Assembly (NCBI GenBank): GCA_003117195.1
Contig: BDSI01000010.1
Coordinates: 1,031,041 to 1,095,040 of the forward strand
Direction of reading: 5' to 3'
Length of the DNA: 64,000 nt
DNA from: Eudorina sp. 2006-703-Eu-15
Taxonomy: Eukaryota; Chlorophyta; Chlorophyceae; Chlamydomonadales; Volvocaceae
In this document: positions 21,469-33,400 of the stretch, piece by piece
How the letters are laid out: each line of letters starts with the position of its first letter
Numbering within the stretch: the first letter of the stretch is position 1
Made by a program: the position numbers and the translations under genes
Notes under the pieces: generated by a model
The model's input: only the letters and a program-made list of their open reading frames with translations
Database searches by the model: none
Told to the model about the DNA's origin: nothing

Positions 21469-24400
21469 GGGCGATGCTTGCATAAACAGATACCGCAAAC
21501 GAACCCCATACCGTATTCGTTAGGTATGGGACAAAGTATGGTTACTAATGGTTACATTTCATCGTACAGCCTCTAATTGTTTGCAATAAAATCATTAAAT
21601 ATGGTGTGCCTCGCATACGGTAACCCTGTACGCCGGCACCACAGCGCGGGCGAACCTAATAGGTCTACGAATTTCTGTTTGCTCACACCCTCAAGCACTG
21701 ACCAGGTTTACATTATTGTGCCATTGGCTTCTACTGCTTTCGTCTGTCTTGCCCAGGACGTTACGTACTAATCAAGTAGAGCATAAACTTCCGACCGCAT
21801 CTTTACACTAACGACTGTGTACTCACTCGCCCCAGTAGCCGAGCTGCTGGGCGATAGTTTGGTTGTCAGAGCACATAAACTCGATCGAGTTAGCGGCGGT
21901 ATCTGCTTGCAAAAACGTAGGGTGCGGGGTGCGTGCGTCAGCGTAGCTAGGTAACGAATGATGCGGATAAAAGAGGCGCTGTGCTGCAGGTACTAGCTGC
22001 ACAATTATAAGAGTTATAAGAGCGAGCAAGCAACGAACGGTCGCACACACCGTCTCCACCGCTGCCCTGCTTTGCCTCCAGTCTCAATCGAGCACCGATG
22101 ATGTAGTCAGAGCAGTGGCTCCAACCCAGAGACCAATCGCCCCACAGCCCGTCTGTAATGCTGATGACGGAATTGTCCACCGCGCAAGTCATCCTGCGTG
22201 TATGTGCGTGGGTACATCCTGATGAGAAGCAAGCCATCAACCGGTTGCCTACTGTAAGCATCCCTGAGAAAATGATATGTACTTCAATAATTTTATAATA
22301 TGTACACGGCGGGAAGATCAAAGCCGAAAGTAAAAGAATGGGTACTACAATCTGGTTTACCTTGCCTAAAGCAATTACAAGCCGTTTAAACGGTGTATCG
22401 TGTTAATAACACGGCTTGTATGTGTATTCACTGGCCAAGTTATTAACGATTAACCGGTATACTTGAGCTCAAACGTTCATAAAGTAAACTCGCAAATAAA
22501 CCGGAAGGTTACGGATTGATTGCCGTGCGTGTGTCACCCATAAAGATCGATCTACGGCTCCCATCCATCTGTCGTTCCATGTATTATTCGTGTGCAGAGC
22601 CGGACACGGCAAATGAAGCGTACGTAATATCCGCACGCAGCAGGCAACGCCCTCCAGTTCTCCATGCAGCTGATAGCAACAATTAAGATGTAGATCAATG
22701 GTAGGTATCACTGATTCAATACCGATGGAGTACGCAAAATGAATGGAGTGCCACCCTACCTTGCATTACACGCGCAATAATATGTCATAACGAATATATA
22801 AACAGTCATTCATTCATTTATACCTCAGGCCATTGAGCGCGGTGTCGTCATGCTCGCTACCACCATCAACCTCAACGCGAAGCTGGAAACCCTGCAACTT
22901 GCCGCCAATGATGTTGCCATCCAACGCGGCCCCGTAGCTGCAGAATTTCGCATCCTGTGTATGGTACGTGCATGCGTTCAGATATGTGCAGATAATTACA
23001 TCGGCAACATACATGTGCGTGTGATGATTGTGCGCTGGCGGCTGTACAGCACACGCTACATGATGTCCGTACGTAAGCGTACGTTATGCCCCACGCGAGG
23101 TTTATTTGCATTTCTACTATCAGTCCCCGCTGTGTGACATGTTGAGACTAGACTGACATACTCATGTACGCAGGCGCGTATTACTTCCAATTAACTTGCT
23201 TGTCATTTAGGTGCTGCTGCTGGCGAGTATATTTTGTCACCCACCAGCCAGTCTCCAAACCAGCCGTCGCTGACGGTGACGAAGGTGACCTGGCTACCAT
23301 ACTGAGCCGGTGGTGGTGGCGACGGCGGCGATGGCGGCGCGTTGGGGTATACTTTGGGGTTCACAGAGTTTACGCAGCACGTAATGCGCAAACCTGCACG
23401 CACGATGTAAAACGCGCATTAATCAAAACGTCAAACATGATGAACGAAGTGCTAAGATTGCACTTTGCAAGGTGCGTTTGCCGAACGACGGAGTGAAGCA
23501 AACATTATTTGTTCGCACGTCGATATATAGGGTTACTAGGGTATATGTATGCGATTTGAGTAGGTTCTTGAGTAGTGCGTGGACATAGGCACGCAAGCGC
23601 ACTCCTAACCATCATGTTTTCCATTGCGCTCCGGTGCTAGCACTGGCGGGGCTTCCCTAGCATGTATGCCGAACGAGCGAATAAGCAAGCAAGTAGCGAC
23701 GTGAACGCCACCGCATGGCATGCTATATACTCTGTAGACACACGATCGGAAGGGCCGATTGAATCATGCATCAACCAGAAGCTGCTGATGGAACATGACC
23801 ATGATGAATACATCAATAGCATGACGCCGGGCAGCGGCATGCACGATTAATGACATATGTTTATTGGCGCCTTATAGTGTGCGAGCGACTCACCGTTGAA
23901 GGCCGTGTCGTCGCCGTCCACCTGTAAGCAAGTCAGCAAGGCCGCGCAACAAGCAAGGGAAGCGGAAGGCATAAATACACGCACGTCAGTGTAGCCAGTG
24001 TGTTTGCGTCCAAATACACAGTGCGTGTGCTGGCGAAAAGCCCAATGTGCCGTATTATGACTTATCAGAAAAGGACCAGCTAGCAGATGCCCTCCAGTAA
24101 CATATCATGGTATATACAACTCCAGGATCGTTATTCCCTGCACAGTCCCTATGGCATAAACAGGTCGGTTACCGGTCGGTAGCAAAGTCGGTTACCGGGG
24201 GGGTCGGGATTGGGTCGTTTTTGGGTCGGTTACCCGTCGGCTCGGTTACTGGGTGGGGTCGGTTACCGACCTGGGGGGGGTCGGTAACTGGGGGCTCGGT
24301 AACCGAGCCTCGTAAGTTTCCGAGCCCCCAGTTACCGACCCCCCCCAGGTCGGTAACCGACCCCACCCAGTAACCGAGCCGACGGGTAACCGACCCAAAA

Positions 24401-27400
24401 ACGACCCAATCCCGACCCCCCCGGTAACCGACCCCCAAGCCCGGTAAATGAGCCCCCCATGGTCAGTAACCGATCGATAGCTGGGGGTACTGTGTATGAA
24501 AGCATCATCCAAAATGTTACAGAAGCACCGGTATATAGGGGCCTGTCCACGCTGTCCACACCCGGTCATGTGTCCTGTCCACACTGTCCACGCCATCCAC
24601 GCAGCCGTGTCCACACTGTCCACGCCCGGTCATGTGGTGCTGTCCACGCCCGGTCATGTGGTGCTGTGTCCACGCTATCAACGCCCATCCACGCGGCCCT
24701 GTCCACTCTGTCCACGCCCGGTCATGTTGTCCTGTCCACGCTGTCCACGCCAACTCATGTGGTCCTGCCTGTCCACACTATCAACACCCATTCATGCGCC
24801 CATGTCAACGCTGCCAACAAACACCCAGCCAAGCGGACCTGTCCATGCTGTCCACGCACCGCTGCATACATCAAATGTTGTTATGTGAATTCCCAACATA
24901 GCGCATTACCCAGCATGTCAACCCTGCCAGTCTCAGCACGCGTGTAAGTGGGCTTCTTCTGGTTACCCGTCTAACGTCACAGACATGCCCCTCTACCACT
25001 TCACCCCGCCGCTGTGCGCTTCTTCCTTGTCTCCCCACTCCCACCCCGGCCATCTGCCCTCCCACTGCAACCCGGCTTGCCCTGCACCATTCCCCCTCCT
25101 CCCTTACCCCGGCGTTTAGCCGCCCGATTAACCTCCTCAACTTTCCTTGCCTCATCTCTGTCACCGCCATCACTGCTGCTGCTCCCGCTCGTACTGAACA
25201 AAGCGTCACTGTCCTCCCTAGTGGGAGGCATGTTGTAGGGCTACAATAAGTGGAGCCCCGACCCCCAGTGTTCCCGGTGGTGTCTCTATCTGCCATCTCC
25301 ACCTCAACGCAGCCTCCACTGGAGGTGGCACCTATTCACCAATGCGATCCACATCCAACCATGCCTTTACACATCCCTGCCTCTTAAAAGGCCCTTCATC
25401 ACGTGCACCCATGCCCTACATAGTCTAAGATGTGCACATACACACCAGTATGCACCAACTGGCCGCCTTGCTTAAGCCTTGCTTAGCCGCTCGCCCCTGC
25501 AGCTGCTGTGCTCCACAAGTGCTCCCCCATCCAGCAGCCACGCCAGCCTCTCCTGGGGAGAAAGGTGGTTGTAAAGCTATCACTGACAGACTAACAACGT
25601 TGTGCAAATAACGTTAAGTACAGTTACTCAGAGTAGCAAAAAGAGGACTACGACTATCTGGCGAACGAAGTCCCACAAGCCTATCATCCCTAGCAGGTCG
25701 CATTAACTAAAATCAAATCCTATTTAAGGCAAGCGTCACTTTGGGCTGTGCAGCCTAATGTTTGCAGAACTTACGTTCTCCAAGTAGCACTGCGCTTGCT
25801 CCCGGAGTGGTCGTCTCGCACCATGTAGCTTTCATGTCATTCGTCTGTAATACAAACAGAGTGTCGGCAGCATTTGTCCTGTTAGCGGGGGTAGCCGAAC
25901 CCATCGATGCAACGTGCAACAAAGCAGCAAAACGGCGAACCCAAAGCTCCAGCACATCAACGTAGTTACATCCTCACCAGAATGTGTAGTCTCATTCCAA
26001 TAAACAAACCATGCTATCGGTCTGTACTATTCTTACGCTTGCAAAGCCAGCCCCAAGAGCTCGCCAGAACACTGGGAGATGCGGCAACTGGACTGCCTTT
26101 CTACATCAGATACTTAATACAGATCTGGAAAGCGTCATTGGGATGAGCGTATGGTAAGCACCGGGCTCGGTCAACTTGGTTGTTAGCTGCGTACGTCCAG
26201 CAGTCAAGGATAACAGTACGCATGTTGACGGAAGAATGTGATATCACACATAATATGGTATATAAGTATAAGTTAATTGGATAAGATGAACACAGGCGTT
26301 CGTGAGAATTCAGCAGCAAATGTGCATCCGTACCCAATGAATGTGGGCACTTTAGTGTCGCCCTCTAAGCCTCTGTGTTGCAGCTTAACATAAAAATATA
26401 TCCACGCCATAGGTGACCTAGCGCCCCCACGCGGATGGCAGTCGGACCACATCGTCCCGTGTCCCAAAGTAATGTAACACACTCGCATAGCTACCTCTTG
26501 CATCCTACGAATTCTCTGTAAGCTATGCTTGTTGGTATGGATTGTTGAGCTTCGTGGCCACTACAATAGAACTTGCGCTCCGACCGCAGCAAAATTGCTC
26601 CGGTCGATACAGGCACTGTGTTGTGTGACCTCTTGCCAAGAAACGTGTCTTATATTTCATATCGTTATATTTGTTGATGGAACGGCGTTGTCCCGTTGTC
26701 CTGCAATGACAATTGCGGTTAAAGTTCGGTCACTGTGTCAAGTTGTCCTCCATACTGGAGTGAAGCATTTCTTATGCATCATATCGATACTCCTGAAAGG
26801 TTTGTCACTGGACAGGTGTCACCTAGCTGTCTGGTGACGAACACAGAAGGTTTGCTCCGGCCGATGCAACATTGCTCCGGTCGATACAGACACCGGGACT
26901 TGCGAATTAATGCCCTCACGGGTTGTGCTAAGCCTTTTTAACGCATCATATCAATATTCTTGAAAGATTTGTTATGAAAAGTTTAGCGGTGCCGGATACT
27001 CGAGTGAACCATTTACACTCCGCAAGGGCCCGACCCTGTTGTGCACGGTACCAGCACAGGCCATGTCATGTCGCACGTCAGCCTTCCTCTCACACACAAA
27101 GCACCTTGTCTGTAATGATGCAATAGCACGTGCGGTGCCACCATGTGCGGACTTGCCATCATGGTGGCGCCCCTCCCTCCCCCGGGCACATAACGAATAA
27201 ACAACCCATCCCGCTCCCATCACCCTCTGCACACTCTACGACATTCGTTCCATACATACACAGCACTCTCTCAGCTGCAGCTCATGCATTGCACCATTTC
27301 CACGCCACTGGCACCGCCTTCCTTTCACGACGGGCACTACAACGCATCACCTCGCCCAGTCTTCTGCAATATCAGCGCGGGCCAGGCTTTGTCATGCACG

Positions 27401-30400
27401 GCATCAGCACATTGGGCCCCCCCACCTCCCCCAGGCTAAAAATGAACAACCCATCCAGATCCCATCACCGACCGCGCACTCCAAGATCGATGCTCAGTAC
27501 ACAGCACGTATGTCGTACATTACACTGCACACAATGTGAAAAACTGCACGTGCCCTACACGCGGGGGTTATGGGGCCAGGAAACGGGTGACATGCCAGTG
27601 CCGAGCTAGCACCACGAGCATGGGGGTGCCTGATGGCTTGGGTGGGGCACGGGCCAGCATGGCCATGGCACAATGGAGTTGGTGAACCACCAGGGCCCAT
27701 CGGGCGAGGCGTACGGCTGCCTCCGCACCACTGGGCAGCGCAGGCATCGGTCAATCTGACCTGCAAGGCTAGGGCTGTGGTGCCATGCTGCCTTGACCAC
27801 CTCGTTCACCTCACCGTCAGGACCACTATGGTGAACCAGCGCCTGGGCCTGCCCGAACGACATCTGGCCGTCCCCCCGCCCCCCGCATCTGGGGGAATCA
27901 AGAACCACACACCCGGCTGGAGCTTGAGGTCCCCGACCCAAAGCTCCTTCAGCAGCTGGCATCGACGTTGTACCTTTCCCGTCGTACAAGCGGCCCAAGT
28001 CCAGGTGCTCGGCGTTAGTGAGTTTGTGCCGGTCATTTTCCACATTGCCCAGGCGGATGCAGGGCAGTCCCTCGCGAAGGTACTCTTGGTCCCACATTCC
28101 AGGGTCGGTGTCGTCGTCGTAGTCGTCCTCACACTTGCCAATGGCCCTGTAGGCGGGCGACCGGCGCAGTGCAAGTGTCACCTCCTTGTCCAGCACCGAG
28201 AAGAACATGCTGGATTCACCACGGTGTCCTTAATGACGCCCCCGATCACATGCATGCCGTTGTACTGGATCCCGACCGCAGGGTTGAAGTACATAAGCCG
28301 GTACAATGGGCAAGGGAGCTCGTCCTGCCCTAAGGTGAGCTCCTGCAGGGATGTAGGCCCCGATGCCTGTGCACCCAGCACTTGAAACACCCCGTCTGTG
28401 AAGCCGAGCAATGGCCATCCGAGGTGCACGTGGTGGTGATGCCGTGCAGATGTGCATGGCTTGCCATGCGGATGTGCATGGCCTGGCTAGGGTTGTGGTA
28501 ATGAGAGACCGCCGAGTTGCATGGGGAGGGCGGGCTTGCTCCGGCCGATGCAATATTGCTCCAGCCGATACAGATACCAGGACTTGCGAGTTATTGCCCT
28601 CTCGGGTTGTGCTAAGACTCTCTTACGCATCGTATCGATATTCCTGACAATTCTGTTGATGGAACGGCGTCGCCTGGCTGTGCCTAGCTGTCTGGTGACA
28701 ATGTCAGAGGGTTTGCTCCGGCCGATGCAATATTGCTCCTGCCGATACTGACACCCGGCCTTGCAAGATATTGCCCTCCCGGGTTGTGCTCAGCCTTTCT
28801 TACGCATTGTATGAATATTCTTGACGGACGCAGAACGGACACAGAATTGCCGTGCCATATATGTATATCACCATTTACACTCAGCCCGGGCCGGGCCCTG
28901 TCATGCACGGTTACCTGGTTAACCCTAGCCGTCAACACATACACACAGCACCTTGTTCGTAATGAACCAATATCACATGCAATGCAGCCACGTATACCAC
29001 TTCCTCCCCGCCCAGTCCAAGGGCGACTAAGAGACTGCGGCCATACATGTCCAACACACCTGTCCCTTACAGCAGAATCGCTAGGGTTTCCAGAACATGC
29101 CAACTGCCAACATTCTAATTAGACAGATCACCACCCACTGTTGCCTGGTACACACGTCACAGGCGCCCAGACAAAAAGCCAGGGTTTCGCAGTCCCTTTC
29201 GCTTCAGTGACAACCGGCTCGCCAAACTTCCCTTGCTGCCCCAATCTGCCGTAAAAGAACCTGGAGGGGAGGGCATAGCGCAGCAAGAGCTGAAAATGCC
29301 CGCATCCGAGCTGCCGACCTGCCCACACTACAGCGGACGAAGGGCGCCGCTCTCCGGTCACGAACAGCGCGGATGTATGTGTGCAAGGGCGCGGCGGGTG
29401 CTCACGCCCACATGCATGGACAGTGTGGACAGCCCCAGGCCCCCTCCCCCCTTCTCATATCACATGTGTGAATGGTGCCCGCAGGGACAGGTCATTGCTG
29501 CTATTACATGTGCCACGCATTGGTTCATCGATTCTTGTCCCCGTGCGTGGACAGCGTGGACATGCGCATGGAGCCAGGCCTGCACAGCTTCCCCCACAGC
29601 CCCCCCCCCCGCCGTCCCCGTGGCACCCATACCAGCGACACCTCACCTGGGGTGCTAGCTGCCGCAGGCCCTGCTCGCCCAGCGCCAGCGCCAATGACGC
29701 AGCCGTTGGTCGCTGAACCCATGACACCGCCCGGTGCGCCGCCCGAGCCGCCGCCCTGCCCACCCTACAGCAGACGAAGGGCGCCGCTCTCCGTTCACGA
29801 ACAGCGCGGATGTATGTGTGCAAGGGCGCGGCGAGTGCTCACGCCCGCGTGCGTGGACAGTGTGGACAGCCCCAGGCCCCCTCCCCCCTTCTCAAAGCGC
29901 ATGAGTGAATGGTGCCCGCAGGGACAGGTCATTGCTGCTATTACATGTGCCACACATTGGTTCATCGACCTGGTTCATCGAACCTTGTCCCCGTGCGTGG
30001 ACAGCGTGGACATGCGCATGGAGCCAGGCCTGCACAGCTTGCCCCATCCTCCCCCCGCCGTCTCCGTGGCACCCATACCAGCGACACCTCACCTGGGGTG
30101 CTAGCTGCCGCAGGCCCTGCTCGCCCAGCGCCAGCGCCAACGACGCAGCTGTTGGTCACTGCACCCATGACACCGCCCGGTGCGCCGCCCGAGCCGCCGC
30201 CCTGCCCACCCTACAGCGGACGAAGGGCGCCGCTCTCTGTTCACGAACAGCGCGGAAGTATGTGTGCAAGGGCGCGGCGAGTGCTCACGCCCGCGTGCGT
30301 GGACAGTGTGGACAGCCTGGGGCCCCTCCCCCCTTCTCATAGCGCACGAGTGAATGGTGCCCGCAGGGACAGGTCATTGCTGCTATTACATGTGCCACGC

Positions 30401-33400
30401 ATTGGTTCATCGACCTGGTTCATCGATCCTTGTCCCCGTGCGTGGACAGCGTGGACATGCGCATGGAGCCAGGCCTGCACAGCTTGCCCCATCCTCCCCC
30501 CGCCGTCTCCGTGGCACCCATACCAGCGACACCTCACCTGGGGTGCTAGCTGCCGCAGGCCCTGCTCGCCCAGCGCCAGCGCCAACGACGCAGCTGTTGG
30601 TCACTGCACCCATGACACCGCCCGGTGCGCCGCCCGAGCCGCCGCCCTGCCCACACTACAGCGGACGAAGGGCGCCGCTCTCTGTTCACGAACAGCGCGG
30701 AAGTATGTGTGCAAGGGCGCGGCGAGTGCTCACGCCCGCGTGCGTGGACAGTGTGGACAGCCTCGGGCCCCCTCCCCCATTCTCAAAGCGCACGAGTGAA
30801 TGGTGCCCGCAGGGATAGGTCATTGCAGCTATTACATGTGCCACACATTGGTTCATCGACCTGGTTCATCGATCCTTGTCCCCGTGCGTGGACAGCGTGG
30901 ACATGCGCATGGAGCCAGGCCTGCACAGCTTGCCCCATCCTCCCCCCGCCGTCTCCGTGGCACCCATACCAGCGACACCTCACCTGGGGTGCTAGCTGCC
31001 GCAGGCCCTGCTCGCCCAGCGCCAGCGCCAACGACGCAGCTGTTGGTCACTGCACCCATGACACCGCCCGGTGCGCCGCCCGAGCCGCCGCCCTGCCCAC
31101 CCTACAGCGGACGAAGGGCGCCGCTCTCTGTTCACGAACAGCGCGGAAGTATGTGTGCAAGGGCGCGGCGAGTGCTCACGCCCGCGTGCGTGGACAGTGT
31201 GGACAGCCTCGGGCCCCCTCCCCCCTTCTCATAGTGCACGAGTGAATGGTGCCCGCAGGGACAGGTCATTGCTGCTATTACATGTGCCACGCATTGGTTC
31301 ATCGACCTGGTTCATCGATCCTTGTCCCCGTGCGTGGACAGCGTGGACATGCGCATGGAGCCAGGCCTGCACAGCTTGCCCCATCCTCCCCCCGCCGTCT
31401 CCGTGGCACCCATACCAGCGACACCTCACCTGGGGTGCTAGCTGCCGCAGGCCCTGCTCGCCCAGCGCCAGCGCCAATGACGCAGCCGTTGGTCGCTGAA
31501 CCCATGACACCGCCCGGTGCGCCGCCCGAGCCGCCGCCCTGCCCACCCTACAGCAGACGAAGGGCGCCGCTCTCCGTTCACGAACAGCGCGGATGTATGT
31601 GTGCAAGGGCGCGGCGAGTGCTCACGCCCGCGTGCGTGGACAGTGTGGACAGCCCCAGGCCCCCTCCCCCCTTCTCAAAGCGCATGAGTGAATGGTGCCC
31701 GCAGGGACAGGTCATTGCTGCTATTACATGTGCCACACATTGGTTCATCGACCTGGTTCATCGAACCTTGTCCCCGTGCGTGGACAGCGTGGACATGCGC
31801 ATGGAGCCAGGCCTGCACAGCTTGCCCCATCCTCCCCCCGCCGTCTCCGTGGCACCCATACCAGCGACACCTCACCTGGGGTGCTAGCTGCCGCAGGCCC
31901 TGCTCGCCCAGCGCCAGCGCCAACGACGCAGCTGTTGGTCACTGCACCCATGACACCGCCCGGTGCGCCGCCCGAGCCGCCGCCCTGCCCACCCTACAGC
32001 GGACGAAGGGCGCCGCTCTCTGTTCACGAACAGCGCGGAAGTATGTGTGCAAGGGCGCGGCGAGTGCTCACGCCCGCGTGCGTGGACAGTGTGGACAGCC
32101 TCGGGCCCCCTCCCCCCTTCTCATAGTGCACGAGTGAATGGTGCCCGCAGGGACAGGTCATTGCTGCTATTACATGTGCCACGCATTGGTTCATCGACCT
32201 GGTTCATCGATCCTTGTCCCCGTGCGTGGACAGCGTGGACATGCGCATGGAGCCAGGCCTGCACAGCTTGCCCCATCCTCCCCCCGCCGTCTCCGTGGCA
32301 CCCATACCAGCGACACCTCACCTGGGGTGCTAGCTGCCGCAGGCCCTGCTCGCCCAGCGCCAGCGCCAACGACGCAGCTGTTGGTCACTGCACCCATGAC
32401 ACCGCCCGGTGCGCCGCCCGAGCCGCCGCCCTGCCCACACTACAGCGGACGAAGGGCGCCGCTCTCTGTTCACGAACAGCGCGGAAGTATGTGTGCAAGG
32501 GCGCGGCGAGTGCTCACGCCCGCGTGCGTGGACAGTGTGGACAGCCTCGGGCCCCCTCCCCCATTCTCAAAGCGCACGAGTGAATGGTGCCTGCAGGGAT
32601 AGGTCATTGCTGCTATTACATGTGCCACACATTGGTTCATCGACCTGGTTCATCGATCCTTGTCCCCGTGCGTGGACAGCGTGGACATGCGCATGGAGCC
32701 AGGCCTGCACAGCTTGCCCCATCCTCCCCCCGCCGTCCCCGTGGCACCCATACCAGCGACACCTCACCTGGGGTGCTAGCTGCCGCAGGCCCTGCTCGCC
32801 CAGCGCCAGCGCCAACGATGCAGCCGTTGGTCGCTGAACCCATGACACCGCCCGGCGCGCCGCCTGAGCCGCCGCCCTGCCCACCCTACAGCGGACGAAG
32901 GGCGCCGCTCTCCGTTCACGAACAGCACAGAAGTATGTGTGCAAGGGCGCGGCGAGTGCTCACGCCCGCGTGCGTGGACAGTGTGGACAGCCCCGGACCC
33001 CCTCCCCCCTTCTCATAGCGCAAGAGCGAATGGTGCCTGCAGGGACAGGTCATTGCTGCTATTACATGTGCCACGCATTGGTTCATCGATCCTTGTCCCC
33101 GTGCGTGGACAGTGTGGACATGCGCATGGAGCCAGGCCTGCACAGCTTGCCCCATCCTTCCCCCGCCGTCCCCGTGGCACCCATACCAGCGACACCTCAC
33201 CTGGGGTGCTAGCTGCCGCAGGCCCTGCTCGCCCAGCGCCAGCGCCAGATACTGCACTTGGCTGAGCCTCTGTACCCCTCGAGCGCCACAGCAGGAAGTG
33301 TGTCCTCCTTCTTCTCATCTAACTTGGACAGCTTTCACGGTGCCTTCCTTGAGATCAGGATGCGACGCTATTCTGTGAATTTCAAGGCAATTATCTCGGT

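Larger units (their letters stand above)
18536..23300 (-). other. Gene C VMO-I module 2 and its Pro-rich linker
   Basis: Exon 23393-23245 closes module 1. It then encodes a Pro/Ser linker ([18 protein letters not shown]) and [15 protein letters not shown], opening module 2. The module continues in 22954-22824, 22193-22051, 21902-21827, 21131-21059 and 18912-18885, and closes GLRLACC in 18678-18536. Exon lengths 131, 143, 76, 73 and 28 match or nearly match the other modules. The Pro-rich spacer resembles hydroxyproline-type linkers of volvocine wall proteins. Confidence 0.8.

Noticed and set aside
14844..24000. Two or three separate VMO-I genes instead of modules of gene C
   Set aside because: Each linker exon holds both the end of one module and the start of the next (23245-23393, 18536-18678), without stop or start codon, and phases run on.
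24459..24947. 162-codon + frame rich in CPHCPRH repeats
   Set aside because: It is the translation of a minisatellite; the cysteines come from the repeat and no zinc-finger spacing is kept.
27633..28385. 250-codon + frame over the possible transposase relic
   Set aside because: The - frames look more protein-like (acidic patch, GMH...GVIKD). The + frame is probably the antisense shadow.
29909..32602. Long + and - frames (up to 296 codons) repeated every 446 bp
   Set aside because: They exist in several frames at once, follow the satellite period exactly, and lack any domain. The satellite is simply stop-poor and GC-rich.
29310..33247. Possible CRISPR array
   Set aside because: Units are 446 bp, nearly identical throughout, without short repeats separated by unique spacers. 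The genome is eukaryotic.
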